Source of the DNA: Puniceicoccaceae bacterium
Lineage (GTDB): Bacteria; Verrucomicrobiota; Verrucomicrobiia; Opitutales; Coraliomargaritaceae
Direction of reading: 5' to 3'
Assembly (NCBI GenBank): GCA_003567255.1
Contig: PWZW01000252.1
Coordinates: 1 to 5,373 of the forward strand
DNA: 5,373 bases
Shown one piece after another: positions 1 to 5,373 of this stretch. Numbering within the stretch: the first letter of the stretch is position 1; each line of letters starts with the position of its first letter. The notes under the pieces were generated by a model. It searched no databases, was not told where the DNA came from, and saw only the letters and a list, made by a program, of their open reading frames with translations. The position numbers and the translations under genes were made by a program.

Positions 1-570
1 AGCTTGGAGAGTCAGCGACTGCTCCAAACTATCGCCGTCGATGCGCTTGCCCATGTGGTCGCCGAAGACGATGCCGCTGCCGAGGCGCTCTGGCAGGTGC
101 GGAGGACTTGCTCTCAGTCAATGTTTAAAATCGCCGATACCAAGCTGAATGAGGACGTCGTCGTTCCCCTTGACGCTCAGGTTGAGCTCCTCCGCTATAC
201 CTTGGAGTTGAAAGAGAGTATCGGTCTCGCCACGCCAACTTTTGGGCATGCCGGAGACGGAAATTTGCATGTTCACATTATGTACAATCGAGGGTCTCCC
301 GAAGAGGCCGAACGCGCCAAAAAGGGGATCCGCCAACTTATGAACAAGGTCGTCGAGCTCGGCGGAGCGATTACAGGCGAGCATGGGGTAGGCTTGGCAA
401 AATCAACGTTCTTTGAGCTTCAGCATACGCCCGCGGAAATCGAGGCGATGCGAGCGGTTAAAAATGCACTCGACCCACGCGGGATCTTAAATCCCGGCAA
501 AGTCTTCGACCCCTTTGAGGTCTGGGACCATCCCTTGGTAGAGGTAAAAATGCCTTGGGACCACCGCTGA
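1..570 (+). CDS. FAD-linked oxidase, GlcD/LldD type, C-terminal part (5' end outside window)
   Basis: This is the C-terminal portion of a flavin-dependent 2-hydroxyacid oxidase or dehydrogenase of the glycolate oxidase GlcD / D-lactate dehydrogenase family; such enzymes oxidise 2-hydroxy acids to 2-oxo acids using FAD. About 189 residues are visible and the frame is open at the left edge, so the FAD-binding (PCMH) half lies upstream. Counting the TTG at position 4 as residue 1, the FAD-oxidase C-terminal hallmarks are NEDVVVP (49-55), the metal/substrate-site loop GHAGDGNLH (81-89), GEHGVG (125-130) and LDPRGILNPGK (156-166). The TTG at position 4 is almost certainly internal, not a start. 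After the usual family end at NPGKVF there is a tail of about 20 residues rich in Trp, Pro and His ending WDHR. The substrate cannot be assigned from this half: glycolate, D-lactate or another 2-hydroxyacid are all possible. The family call is firm. Confidence 0.93.
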   Translation, partial: SLESQRLLQTIAVDALAHVVAEDDAAAEALWQVRRTCSQSMFKIADTKLNEDVVVPLDAQVELLRYTLELKESIGLATPTFGHAGDGNLHVHIMYNRGSPEEAERAKKGIRQLMNKVVELGGAITGEHGVGLAKSTFFELQHTPAEIEAMRAVKNALDPRGILNPGKVFDPFEVWDHPLVEVKMPWDHR

Positions 571-611
571 GCGTTTTGGTAAATTCAAGCTAGGGGTACC
601 TACCAACCCCC

Positions 612-968
612 TTAAACCCGAATGTGATCCTTCGGATTTGCGCCATAGCGGTTAGCTCTATGCTGCCCCTCGGTGACTGCAAAAAACAAAAGGGTCACTG
701 GCCCGATGAGGGGGACTGCCAAGAGGAAAAGCCACTGGGCAGACCGCCCTATGTCGTGCAGGCGTCGGACTGTTAAAGCAAGCCCTCTCGGAAGGCTGAG
801 TATTGCCACTCCGGCAAGACTCCAGATGCTCCCCAAGAGCAGGTTTTCGGCGGTTGCGGCAAATATCCCAATCAAAAACCACAGACCCCAGAAAGACCAA
901 AATTCCATCCGGCAGGCCCGCCCTTTCCAACGATACTTTCTGTAAACCTTTTTAAAGAAAAATTTCAT
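612..968 (-). CDS. DUF805 family small membrane protein
   Basis: This is a 118-residue inner-membrane protein of the DUF805 (YhaH-like) family, whose biochemical role is not established. Family motifs are in the right order: a cytoplasmic basic N-terminus, then GRACRMEFW (16-24), matching the family pattern GRxxRxEFW; a hydrophobic segment around 25-40; a second around 45-62; RRLHDIGRS (68-76); a third around 78-98; and a C-terminal NRYGANP (106-112). The length is normal for the family. I chose the ATG at 968 because it places the GRxxR motif about 16 residues in, as is usual. An in-frame ATG at 1025 would add 19 residues (MLPLLCEHLQGIAVEASSP) that do not look like the family. Neither start has a clear Shine-Dalgarno sequence. 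The gene converges on the oxidase gene with about 40 bp between stop codons and is divergent from the kinase gene, so it is probably monocistronic. Confidence 0.88.
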   Translation of the reverse strand: MKFFFKKVYRKYRWKGRACRMEFWSFWGLWFLIGIFAATAENLLLGSIWSLAGVAILSLPRGLALTVRRLHDIGRSAQWLFLLAVPLIGPVTLLFFAVTEGQHRANRYGANPKDHIRV

Positions 969-1065
969 CGGTGATGAAGCTTCTACCGCTATGCCCTGTA
1001 AATGCTCACATAGAAGAGGGAGCATTTTGCTTTTGTGGGGTAGCTAAAAGTAAAAAACTAGTAAG

Positions 1066-1094
1066 AGAATAAACTCGGGGGCGTTTTTCGTAAA
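1066..1094 (-). promoter_or_regulatory. candidate sigma70-like promoter for the DUF805 gene
   Basis: Read on the minus strand, TTTACG (1094-1089) and TATTCT (1071-1066) match the -35 and -10 consensus at four of six positions each, with a 17-bp spacer. The -10 lies about 97 bases before the start at 968 and about 40 bases before the alternative start at 1025. Two four-of-six matches are common by chance in AT-rich intergenic DNA, so this is a weak candidate. Confidence 0.22.
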
Positions 1095-1103
1095 GCATTT
1101 TCT

Positions 1104-1121
1104 CTGAGTTATCCAGCTCAG
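1104..1121. promoter_or_regulatory. interrupted palindrome in the divergent intergenic region
   Basis: CTGAG (1104-1108) and CTCAG (1117-1121) form a 5-bp inverted repeat around an 8-base centre. It lies between the divergent DUF805 and kinase genes, 68-85 bases upstream of the kinase start. The position would suit an operator for a dimeric regulator or a small hairpin in the kinase leader, but a 5-bp arm is weak evidence. No other clear motif was seen in the roughly 220-bp gap from 969 to 1188. Confidence 0.2.
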
Positions 1122-1188
1122 GTAAAGAAATAGGCTTGCGCCTCCCCTCAATCGGAACTATGCCTTTTCCAAGTCTGGTGCTACCCCC

Positions 1189-3159
1189 ATGGCCTCAAAA
1201 GAAATACGCTTGCTCGTTCTTTGCGATGAGCGAAAAACCGCGGAGCTCATCCATAGGATGGTTGCTGAGGCTCGTCAGCACACTTTTGTCTTTGATTGGA
1301 AAATGGATGTGCCCAGTGCTGTGGCAAGTGTGCTCAATGGCAGCCCGGATTTGATCCTTTTCGATTATGAGCATCCTGGTGGTGAGCTTAAGGAGCTTTT
1401 CTGTGCGGTTAGGGATCACAAGCCATCCCTTCCCATGATGGCTATCACCACCGAGGATGGGGCCATGGTCTCCGTTGAGTTGGCAAAATTCGGAGTACAG
1501 GATCACATCCAGCGGGATTCCTTTGATTCCAAATTGCTTGTGCGTTCCCTGCTTTACGCCCGTGAGCGTAAACGCTTTGAGCAAACACTGGCTCGGGAAC
1601 AAACACTGCTTAATGAACTGCTCTCGAGTACCCCCGACAAAATCTATTTTAAAGACCGAAATTCTCGATTTCTTCGGGTGAATAAAGCGTTCGCGGAGGC
1701 CTATCACTTTGAGTCGCCCAGCGAATTGGTCGGTAAGTCGGATTTTGATATTCACCGTCGTGAACACGCACAGAGTGCCTTCGCCGATGAACAAATGATT
1801 ATGCAAACTGGCGAACCTATCATTTCGAAGGATGAAAAGGAAATCCATCTTGATGATACAGTGACTTGGGCCAGTTCAACAAAGTTACCCCTCCGAAACC
1901 AAAGAGGGGAAATCATCGGGACGATGGGCATCTCCAGAGATATTACTAAAGAAAAACAAACCGAGCTCGCGCTAGAGCAGGATCGTTTGCTGCTTAATGC
2001 CATTTTGGATTCTCTTCCGGACAACATTTTCGCTAAAAATCGCGCTGGGCATTATATTTTGAGTAATCCTGCCCATGTCAAAGACCTCGGCGCAGAATCA
2101 GAGGACGCCATCATCGGTAAATCCGCTTTCGATTTCTTCCCAAAGGAAATTGCCGAGCAATTCACGGAACAGGATCAGCGGATCATTGAGGCCGGCAAAG
2201 CAGTCCTGAATGCGGAGGAGTTTCGTCCGGGCCAAGGGGAGGCGCAGGGGCGCTGGTTGCTTACCAGCAAAATTCCTTTTGAATCCAACTCCTCCGATGG
2301 TCTTTGCTTGGTGGGTATTTCCCGCGATATCACAGACATCAAAGCTACCCAGGAACAACTTAAAGAGACCATAGACACCCTTCGGAACACGCAATTGCAG
2401 CTTATAGAAGCCGAAAAAATGAAGACGGTGGGGCGATTGGCCGCAGGAATCGCCCATGAGGTCAAGAATCCTCTCAATATCCTTTCCATGGGGCTTGACT
2501 ATATTGACAAAGAAAATTCAGGCGCGGCTTCCGATTCAGAATTCCATGATGTTGTGGAGGAAATGAAAAGTGCGCTCAACCGAGCGAGCGATGTCATTCA
2601 TCAATTGTTGGATTTTTCCGGTCCACAGTCCCTGACTCTCGAGCCAACGGATGTAAATGAGGTTATCCGACGTTCTATAAATCTGCTTCACCACAAAATT
2701 CTGGTGGAACGGGTAGAAGTCATCACTGAGCTTTCCAAGGACCTTCCTTTGGCTCCTCTGGACGTGCTGAAAATGGAGCAAGTCTTCATCAACCTGGTCT
2801 TCAATGCGGTTAATGCCATGCCCGACGGGGGGAAGTTATTTATCAATTCCTACACGGAAAAAGTGCTGCAATCGGGTCAAAGCTCACGGAAAACCTTCTC
2901 CGATTTTTTCAGTGTCGGGGACTTGGCATTGATCATTGAGTTTAAGGATGAGGGGCAGGGAATTCCGGAGGATCCCCTCCCAAAAATTTTTGACCCATTT
3001 TTCACTACAAACGAAACCGGAAAGGGCACCGGTTTGGGCCTTATGGTCGTTAAAAACATTATCGACCTCCACCGTGGAGCAATTCAGGTGAGTAACCATG
3101 AACAAGGAGGCGTGCTTGTCCGCCTATTTCTCCAAACCCAGTCAAACTATGAAAACTGA
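1189..3159 (+). CDS. cytoplasmic sensor histidine kinase: receiver-like, PAS, PAS, HisKA, HATPase
   Basis: A 656-residue histidine kinase with no membrane segment, so probably a cytoplasmic sensor. Residues about 5-125 are receiver-like: the acidic pocket reads C12-D13-E14, the likely phospho-acceptor is D59 (LILFDYEHPGG), T87 sits at the Thr/Ser position, but the invariant Lys is replaced near R109. Two PAS/PAC modules follow, about 135-255 and 263-384, each starting with an [ST]-L/T-PD[KN]I element and ending GISRDIT. A coiled linker (about 385-410) leads to HisKA with H423 in HEVKNPL (423-429). The ATPase domain has the N box (N535, N539, N542), G1 DEGQG (587-591), F box IFDPFF (600-605) and G2 GKGTGLGL (611-618). 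All catalytic kinase motifs look intact. The ATG at 1189 is the only ATG between the in-frame stop at 1123 and the domain start; there is no convincing ribosome-binding site. The PAS ligand is unknown. Its 3' end overlaps a single-domain response regulator, its probable partner. Confidence 0.93.
   Translation: MASKEIRLLVLCDERKTAELIHRMVAEARQHTFVFDWKMDVPSAVASVLNGSPDLILFDYEHPGGELKELFCAVRDHKPSLPMMAITTEDGAMVSVELAKFGVQDHIQRDSFDSKLLVRSLLYARERKRFEQTLAREQTLLNELLSSTPDKIYFKDRNSRFLRVNKAFAEAYHFESPSELVGKSDFDIHRREHAQSAFADEQMIMQTGEPIISKDEKEIHLDDTVTWASSTKLPLRNQRGEIIGTMGISRDITKEKQTELALEQDRLLLNAILDSLPDNIFAKNRAGHYILSNPAHVKDLGAESEDAIIGKSAFDFFPKEIAEQFTEQDQRIIEAGKAVLNAEEFRPGQGEAQGRWLLTSKIPFESNSSDGLCLVGISRDITDIKATQEQLKETIDTLRNTQLQLIEAEKMKTVGRLAAGIAHEVKNPLNILSMGLDYIDKENSGAASDSEFHDVVEEMKSALNRASDVIHQLLDFSGPQSLTLEPTDVNEVIRRSINLLHHKILVERVEVITELSKDLPLAPLDVLKMEQVFINLVFNAVNAMPDGGKLFINSYTEKVLQSGQSSRKTFSDFFSVGDLALIIEFKDEGQGIPEDPLPKIFDPFFTTNETGKGTGLGLMVVKNIIDLHRGAIQVSNHEQGGVLVRLFLQTQSNYEN
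3104..3118 (+). promoter_or_regulatory. possible ribosome-binding site and TTG start for the response regulator, inside the kinase gene
   Basis: AAGGAGG at 3104-3110 is a near-perfect Shine-Dalgarno sequence, 5 bases before an in-frame TTG at 3116 that would add 11 residues to the response regulator. A second option is ATG 3098, preceded by AGGTGA at 3086-3091. The favoured ATG at 3149 has no such motif. However, AAGGAGG also encodes part of the conserved Gly-Gly near the end of the kinase ATPase domain (EQGGV, residues 638-642), so it may be coincidental. Confidence 0.3.
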
Positions 3160-3550
3160 TCTCCCCAAAAACCTCAAACGTGTGCTGGTCGTCGATGACG
3201 AAGAGGCCTTCACGAAAATGGTCAAACGCAACTTAGAGAGGGACCTGAAGTACATGGTTAAGTGCGTAAACCGCAGTGTCGAAACCATACGCGTAGCGCG
3301 TGAGTTTATGCCGGACATTATCTTTTTGGACGTGGTCATGCCGGAGGCTGACGGCGGGGATATTGCACTTCAGTTGCGCAGTGACCGGAAATTAAAACAT
3401 ATCCCGATCATTTTTGTCTCAGCCATGGTCTCCAAACGTGAGTCCCCAAACGGAGTCTATTCCAGCGGTGGAGACCTCTTTCTCGCGAAACCAACCAACA
3501 CGGCTACCCTTATGCAGTGTATCGAGACGCATACCGCCAGTGAGGGATAG
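3149..3550 (+). CDS. single-domain response regulator (CheY-like receiver)
   Basis: From ATG 3149 this is a 133-residue stand-alone receiver domain. All active-site residues of the family are present: acidic pair D16-D17 in VLVVDDEE, phospho-acceptor D61 in IIFLDVVMP, S91 at the Thr/Ser position (FVSAM), and K114-P115. A long loop of about 20 residues rich in Ser and Gly separates S91 from K114. There is no DNA-binding or enzymatic output domain, so it presumably acts by protein contact or as a phosphorelay intermediate. The start chosen gives the usual 10 residues before the first beta strand and overlaps the kinase gene by 11 bases, which suggests translational coupling and a shared transcript. 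In-frame starts at TTG 3116 and ATG 3098 are better served by Shine-Dalgarno-like sequences and would give 144 or 150 residues. The adjacent histidine kinase is the likely phosphodonor; this pairing is inferred from position. Confidence 0.9.
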   Translation: MKTDLPKNLKRVLVVDDEEAFTKMVKRNLERDLKYMVKCVNRSVETIRVAREFMPDIIFLDVVMPEADGGDIALQLRSDRKLKHIPIIFVSAMVSKRESPNGVYSSGGDLFLAKPTNTATLMQCIETHTASEG

Positions 3551-3556
3551 TCTCAC
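3540..3556. terminator. weak hairpin between convergent genes, possible terminator
   Basis: GTGAG (3540-3544) and CTCAC (3552-3556) can pair as a 5-bp stem, extendable by one G-T wobble, around a short loop. The hairpin spans the stop codon of the response regulator and lies in the 22-bp gap before the convergent rny stop. There is no T-run on either side, so it is not a standard intrinsic terminator; the convergent position is the main support. Confidence 0.22.
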
Positions 3557-3572
3557 CGATCTTAAGGAACCT

Positions 3573-5099
3573 CTAAATAGCCGTTTCGGTAAACCGCTGT
3601 TCGCGAATAACTGTAATGCGGATACTCCCAGGGTAGTGGAGTTCCTCCTCGATGCGCTTGCGGAGCCGGCGCGCCAGTTGGCGGGATGCCTCTTCACCTA
3701 CCTTTTCCGGCTCGACGATGACCCTTATTTCCCTTCCCGCTTGAATTGCATAAGCGTCAATCACCCCAGGCTCCTCTTTAGCGATTTCCTCAATGCTCCG
3801 GACCCGTTCAATAAATCCTTCAATCGAGCTGGTTCGGGCGCCCGGACGTACTGCAGAAAGCGCATCGGCAACCATCACTAATCCAGCATAGGCGCTAATC
3901 GCCTCCACTTCCTCGTGGTGCGCAGCCACCGCATTCACAACTTTAGGATCTTCACTGTGACGCTTCAGTACCTCAGCACCCGCCACTGCGTGGCTTTTGT
4001 CGTATAGTTCATCGATACTTTTTCCAATGTCATGAAAAAGGCCTGCGCGTTTCGCAAGCGTACTGTCCAGTCCGATTTCAGCAGCGATGAGGGCGCAGAT
4101 GTTCGCTACCTCAATCGAATGGTCCAAGGTGTTTTGATTGTTGGACAGTCTATAATGCAGTTTACCGACCAAATTTACGATTTCTGGATGAACCGAACCT
4201 AAACGCAAATTACGCACCGCTTGTTCGCCGAGTTCGATCACGTTTTCTGTCATCTCGCTCTCTGCCTTGGTCACTGCCTCCTCAATGCTTGCCGGGTGAA
4301 TGCGTCCATCTTTGAGTAACGCTTCCAATGCAATCCTTGCGATTTCCCTGCGCACGGGGTCAAAGCATGACACCAGCACTGAGTCCGGCGTTTCATCTAT
4401 CATCAAGGTCGTTCCGGTGACCTGCTCAAAGGTTCTAATATTCCTTCCCTCACGTCCAATAATGCGTCCTTTAAGATCTTCGCTGGGTAAGGTGATGACC
4501 GTAGCCGTTGCATTATTCATTGGTCTCGAGGTGATGCGCTGCATCGCCGCCAACAAAGTGCGCTGGGCAAGATCGTTGATTTCCTTTTCGGTTTTGCCCA
4601 GCTTTTCCACCCGCATGTCTTGAATGCTGTCCGCACATTCGACCTCAACCAACCGCATTAATTCGCGTTGTGCGGTGCTCTTGTCCATTTGCGACACCGC
4701 GTGGAGTTTCATTTGATATAGCCTACGCTGTTTTACGGCATCGTGTTTGCTCTGTTTGAGTTCGGCTTCCTCCTGTTTGACGAGGGACTCTTGTTCATCC
4801 AATCGGTTTTTAGCAAATGCGAGTTGGGCTTGCTTTTGTGTAACCTCATCCAGAGCGAGCTTGATCTTATGTTCTCGGTCTTCTAGCAAACGTTGCTGCT
4901 CAATGCGCTTCTGCTCCACCTCATTGAGCGCTTTGCTGTGCGCTTCACGTTGTGCAAGTTGTGTCTCCCGTAATTCAGCATCCATCTTCTCCCGGGCAGC
5001 TTGGATTTTGGAGTGCTCACGCCTGCGCATCCATCCGTAGATGATGAGGCCTATGATCGCACTTCCAAGCAAAAGGCCGCTGGTAAAATCAAATAACAT
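3573..5099 (-). CDS. rny: ribonuclease Y
   Basis: RNase Y is a membrane-anchored endoribonuclease that starts decay and processing of many mRNAs. The 508-residue length and domain order fit the family: an N-terminal membrane anchor (about 5-23) followed by basic residues RRR at 25-27; a long charged coiled coil (about 28-180) rich in Glu, Gln, Lys and Arg; a KH RNA-binding domain with GRIIGREGRN at 211-220 (GxxG at 215-218); and an HD phosphohydrolase domain with H327, the H356-D357 pair in LFHDIGK, HHEE at 394-397 and D412 in ADALSA, the metal-binding set. The C-terminal domain ends around ITVIRE. No catalytic residue appears missing. The ATG at 5099 places the membrane anchor directly at the N-terminus as usual; no Shine-Dalgarno motif precedes it. 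The gene is convergent with the two-component pair and appears monocistronic from its own upstream region. In other bacteria rny often lies near recA or zapA; neither is visible here. Confidence 0.97.
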   Translation of the reverse strand: MLFDFTSGLLLGSAIIGLIIYGWMRRREHSKIQAAREKMDAELRETQLAQREAHSKALNEVEQKRIEQQRLLEDREHKIKLALDEVTQKQAQLAFAKNRLDEQESLVKQEEAELKQSKHDAVKQRRLYQMKLHAVSQMDKSTAQRELMRLVEVECADSIQDMRVEKLGKTEKEINDLAQRTLLAAMQRITSRPMNNATATVITLPSEDLKGRIIGREGRNIRTFEQVTGTTLMIDETPDSVLVSCFDPVRREIARIALEALLKDGRIHPASIEEAVTKAESEMTENVIELGEQAVRNLRLGSVHPEIVNLVGKLHYRLSNNQNTLDHSIEVANICALIAAEIGLDSTLAKRAGLFHDIGKSIDELYDKSHAVAGAEVLKRHSEDPKVVNAVAAHHEEVEAISAYAGLVMVADALSAVRPGARTSSIEGFIERVRSIEEIAKEEPGVIDAYAIQAGREIRVIVEPEKVGEEASRQLARRLRKRIEEELHYPGSIRITVIREQRFTETAI

Positions 5100-5220
5100 T
5101 AGTGAGGAAGAACTTTTAGATAATTGTTAAGATGAGGTTAAGGTTGAGTACTGTGCAAAGAGTGGACAACAATATTTAATGAGGATACCCGCCTTAAATT
5201 GAACAGTGAGTTCTTTCGAA
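5100..5220 (-). promoter_or_regulatory. AT-rich upstream region of rny, presumed promoter and 5' leader
   Basis: By hand count, 5101-5220 is about 36% GC, clearly lower than the surrounding DNA, and lies immediately before the rny start on the minus strand. It contains AT-rich stretches such as 5119-5130 and 5171-5180 that could serve as -10 elements, but I could not find a -35/-10 pair good enough to assign. No open reading frame of coding character was seen here. Confidence 0.35.
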
Positions 5221-5229
5221 GAGGGTAAG

Positions 5230-5243
5230 GCACATTCCTGTGC
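5230..5243 (-). other. small perfect hairpin with GNRA-type tetraloop
   Basis: GCACA (5230-5234) and TGTGC (5239-5243) form a perfect 5-bp inverted repeat with a 4-base centre. In minus-strand RNA the loop would read GGAA, a GNRA-type stable tetraloop. It lies 12 bases beyond a possible minus-strand stop codon at 5256-5258, where it could help end a transcript entering from the right, but no U-run follows. Function is uncertain. Confidence 0.3.
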
Positions 5244-5255
5244 ACGCTTTCTCAC

Positions 5256-5373
5256 TCACCCCCAGAGCCTGCGCAGAGTCGCGAAGCGGCCGTCGCCGGA
5301 GTGCGCTTCGTGGACCAGTTGAGGTTTGGGCAGTCGCTTCCTGCCGGTCGCCAGTTGCCAGGGCCTGGCGAGC
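5256..5373 (-). other. GC-rich edge block with inverted repeats; possible C-terminus of an unrecognised gene or a dispersed repeat
   Basis: From about 5260 to the edge the sequence rises to about 70% GC by hand count. It contains two perfect 7-bp inverted repeats: CGAAGCG/CGCTTCG (5282-5288 and 5304-5310) and TCGCCAG/CTGGCGA (5348-5354 and 5365-5371). On the minus strand a frame open at the edge (first full codon at 5372) runs 38 codons to TGA at 5256-5258, with roughly 80% G or C at third positions and ending FATLRRLWG. That could be the tail of a gene upstream of rny. Against this, the other minus-strand frames are also open across the block, the peptide matches no family I recognise, and the paired inverted repeats fit a structured intergenic repeat equally well. 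I therefore do not call a CDS. Confidence 0.35.

Noticed and set aside
593..610. GGGGT/ACCCC inverted repeat between the oxidase and DUF805 genes, as a bidirectional terminator
   Set aside because: The 5-bp stem has no T-run on either strand, and the GGTACC at its loop edge makes alternative pairings equally likely. The location is right but the structure is too weak to annotate.
969..1025. N-terminal extension of the DUF805 protein to the ATG at 1025
   Set aside because: The added 19 residues do not resemble the family, have no ribosome-binding site to support them, and push the GRxxR motif unusually far from the N-terminus.
1136..1354. Open reading frame from TTG 1136 (+) overlapping the kinase start
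   Set aside because: It runs out of frame through the receiver-like domain of the kinase and has no recognisable domain. It is a shadow of the real gene.
1573..1613. Short direct repeat around two copies of CAAACACTG in the kinase gene
   Set aside because: It encodes the EQTL...EQTL helix linking the receiver-like domain to the first PAS domain. A single short pair in coding sequence is not evidence of a mobile or regulatory repeat.
1195..1848. 217-codon minus-strand open frame opposite the kinase
   Set aside because: It is fully antisense to a well-supported coding sequence, lacks any known motif and has no start context, so it is explained by the codon use of the kinase gene.
3414..3881. 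Plus-strand open frame spanning the response regulator end and the rny 3' end
   Set aside because: It crosses two supported genes in the wrong frame or on the wrong strand, and its product shows no domain features.
4747..5040. Plus-strand open frame rich in Ser, Cys and Arg opposite rny
   Set aside because: It is the antisense of the Glu/Gln/Lys-rich coiled coil of RNase Y; the odd composition comes from complementing those codons.

Overview
This is a chromosomal window from a Gram-negative-type bacterium, most likely a member of the Verrucomicrobiota (Opitutae/Puniceicoccales-like). That placement is an inference. It rests on the general look of the RNase Y KH/HD core, the HEVKNPL-type kinase H-box, the stand-alone receiver next to the kinase, and the lack of clear Shine-Dalgarno motifs at most starts. 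No rRNA or other marker gene is present to confirm it.

Layout from left to right. Positions 1-570 (+) hold the C-terminal third or so of a GlcD/LldD-type FAD-linked oxidase cut by the window edge. Positions 612-968 (-) hold a small DUF805 membrane protein converging on it. Positions 969-1188 are a divergent intergenic region with a weak candidate promoter and an interrupted palindrome. Positions 1189-3159 (+) encode a soluble multidomain histidine kinase (degenerate receiver, PAS, PAS, HisKA, HATPase). Overlapping its 3' end is a single-domain response regulator (3149-3550, +). Converging on that pair, with 22 bp between the stop codons, is a complete gene for ribonuclease Y (3573-5099, -). 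The last 274 bases contain no complete gene: an AT-rich stretch that should hold the rny promoter, a small hairpin, then an abrupt GC-rich block with inverted repeats that runs off the window.

The kinase and response regulator form one transcriptional unit and very likely a cognate phosphotransfer pair without a DNA-binding output domain. RNase Y is a separate housekeeping unit (membrane-anchored mRNA decay), and the oxidase and DUF805 genes are unrelated neighbours. I found no CRISPR array, tRNA, rRNA, transposase or obvious defence system. The points most worth a second look are the degenerate receiver fused to the kinase, the ambiguous overlapping start of the response regulator, and the GC-rich structured block at the right edge. 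None of them by itself shows a new biological system.
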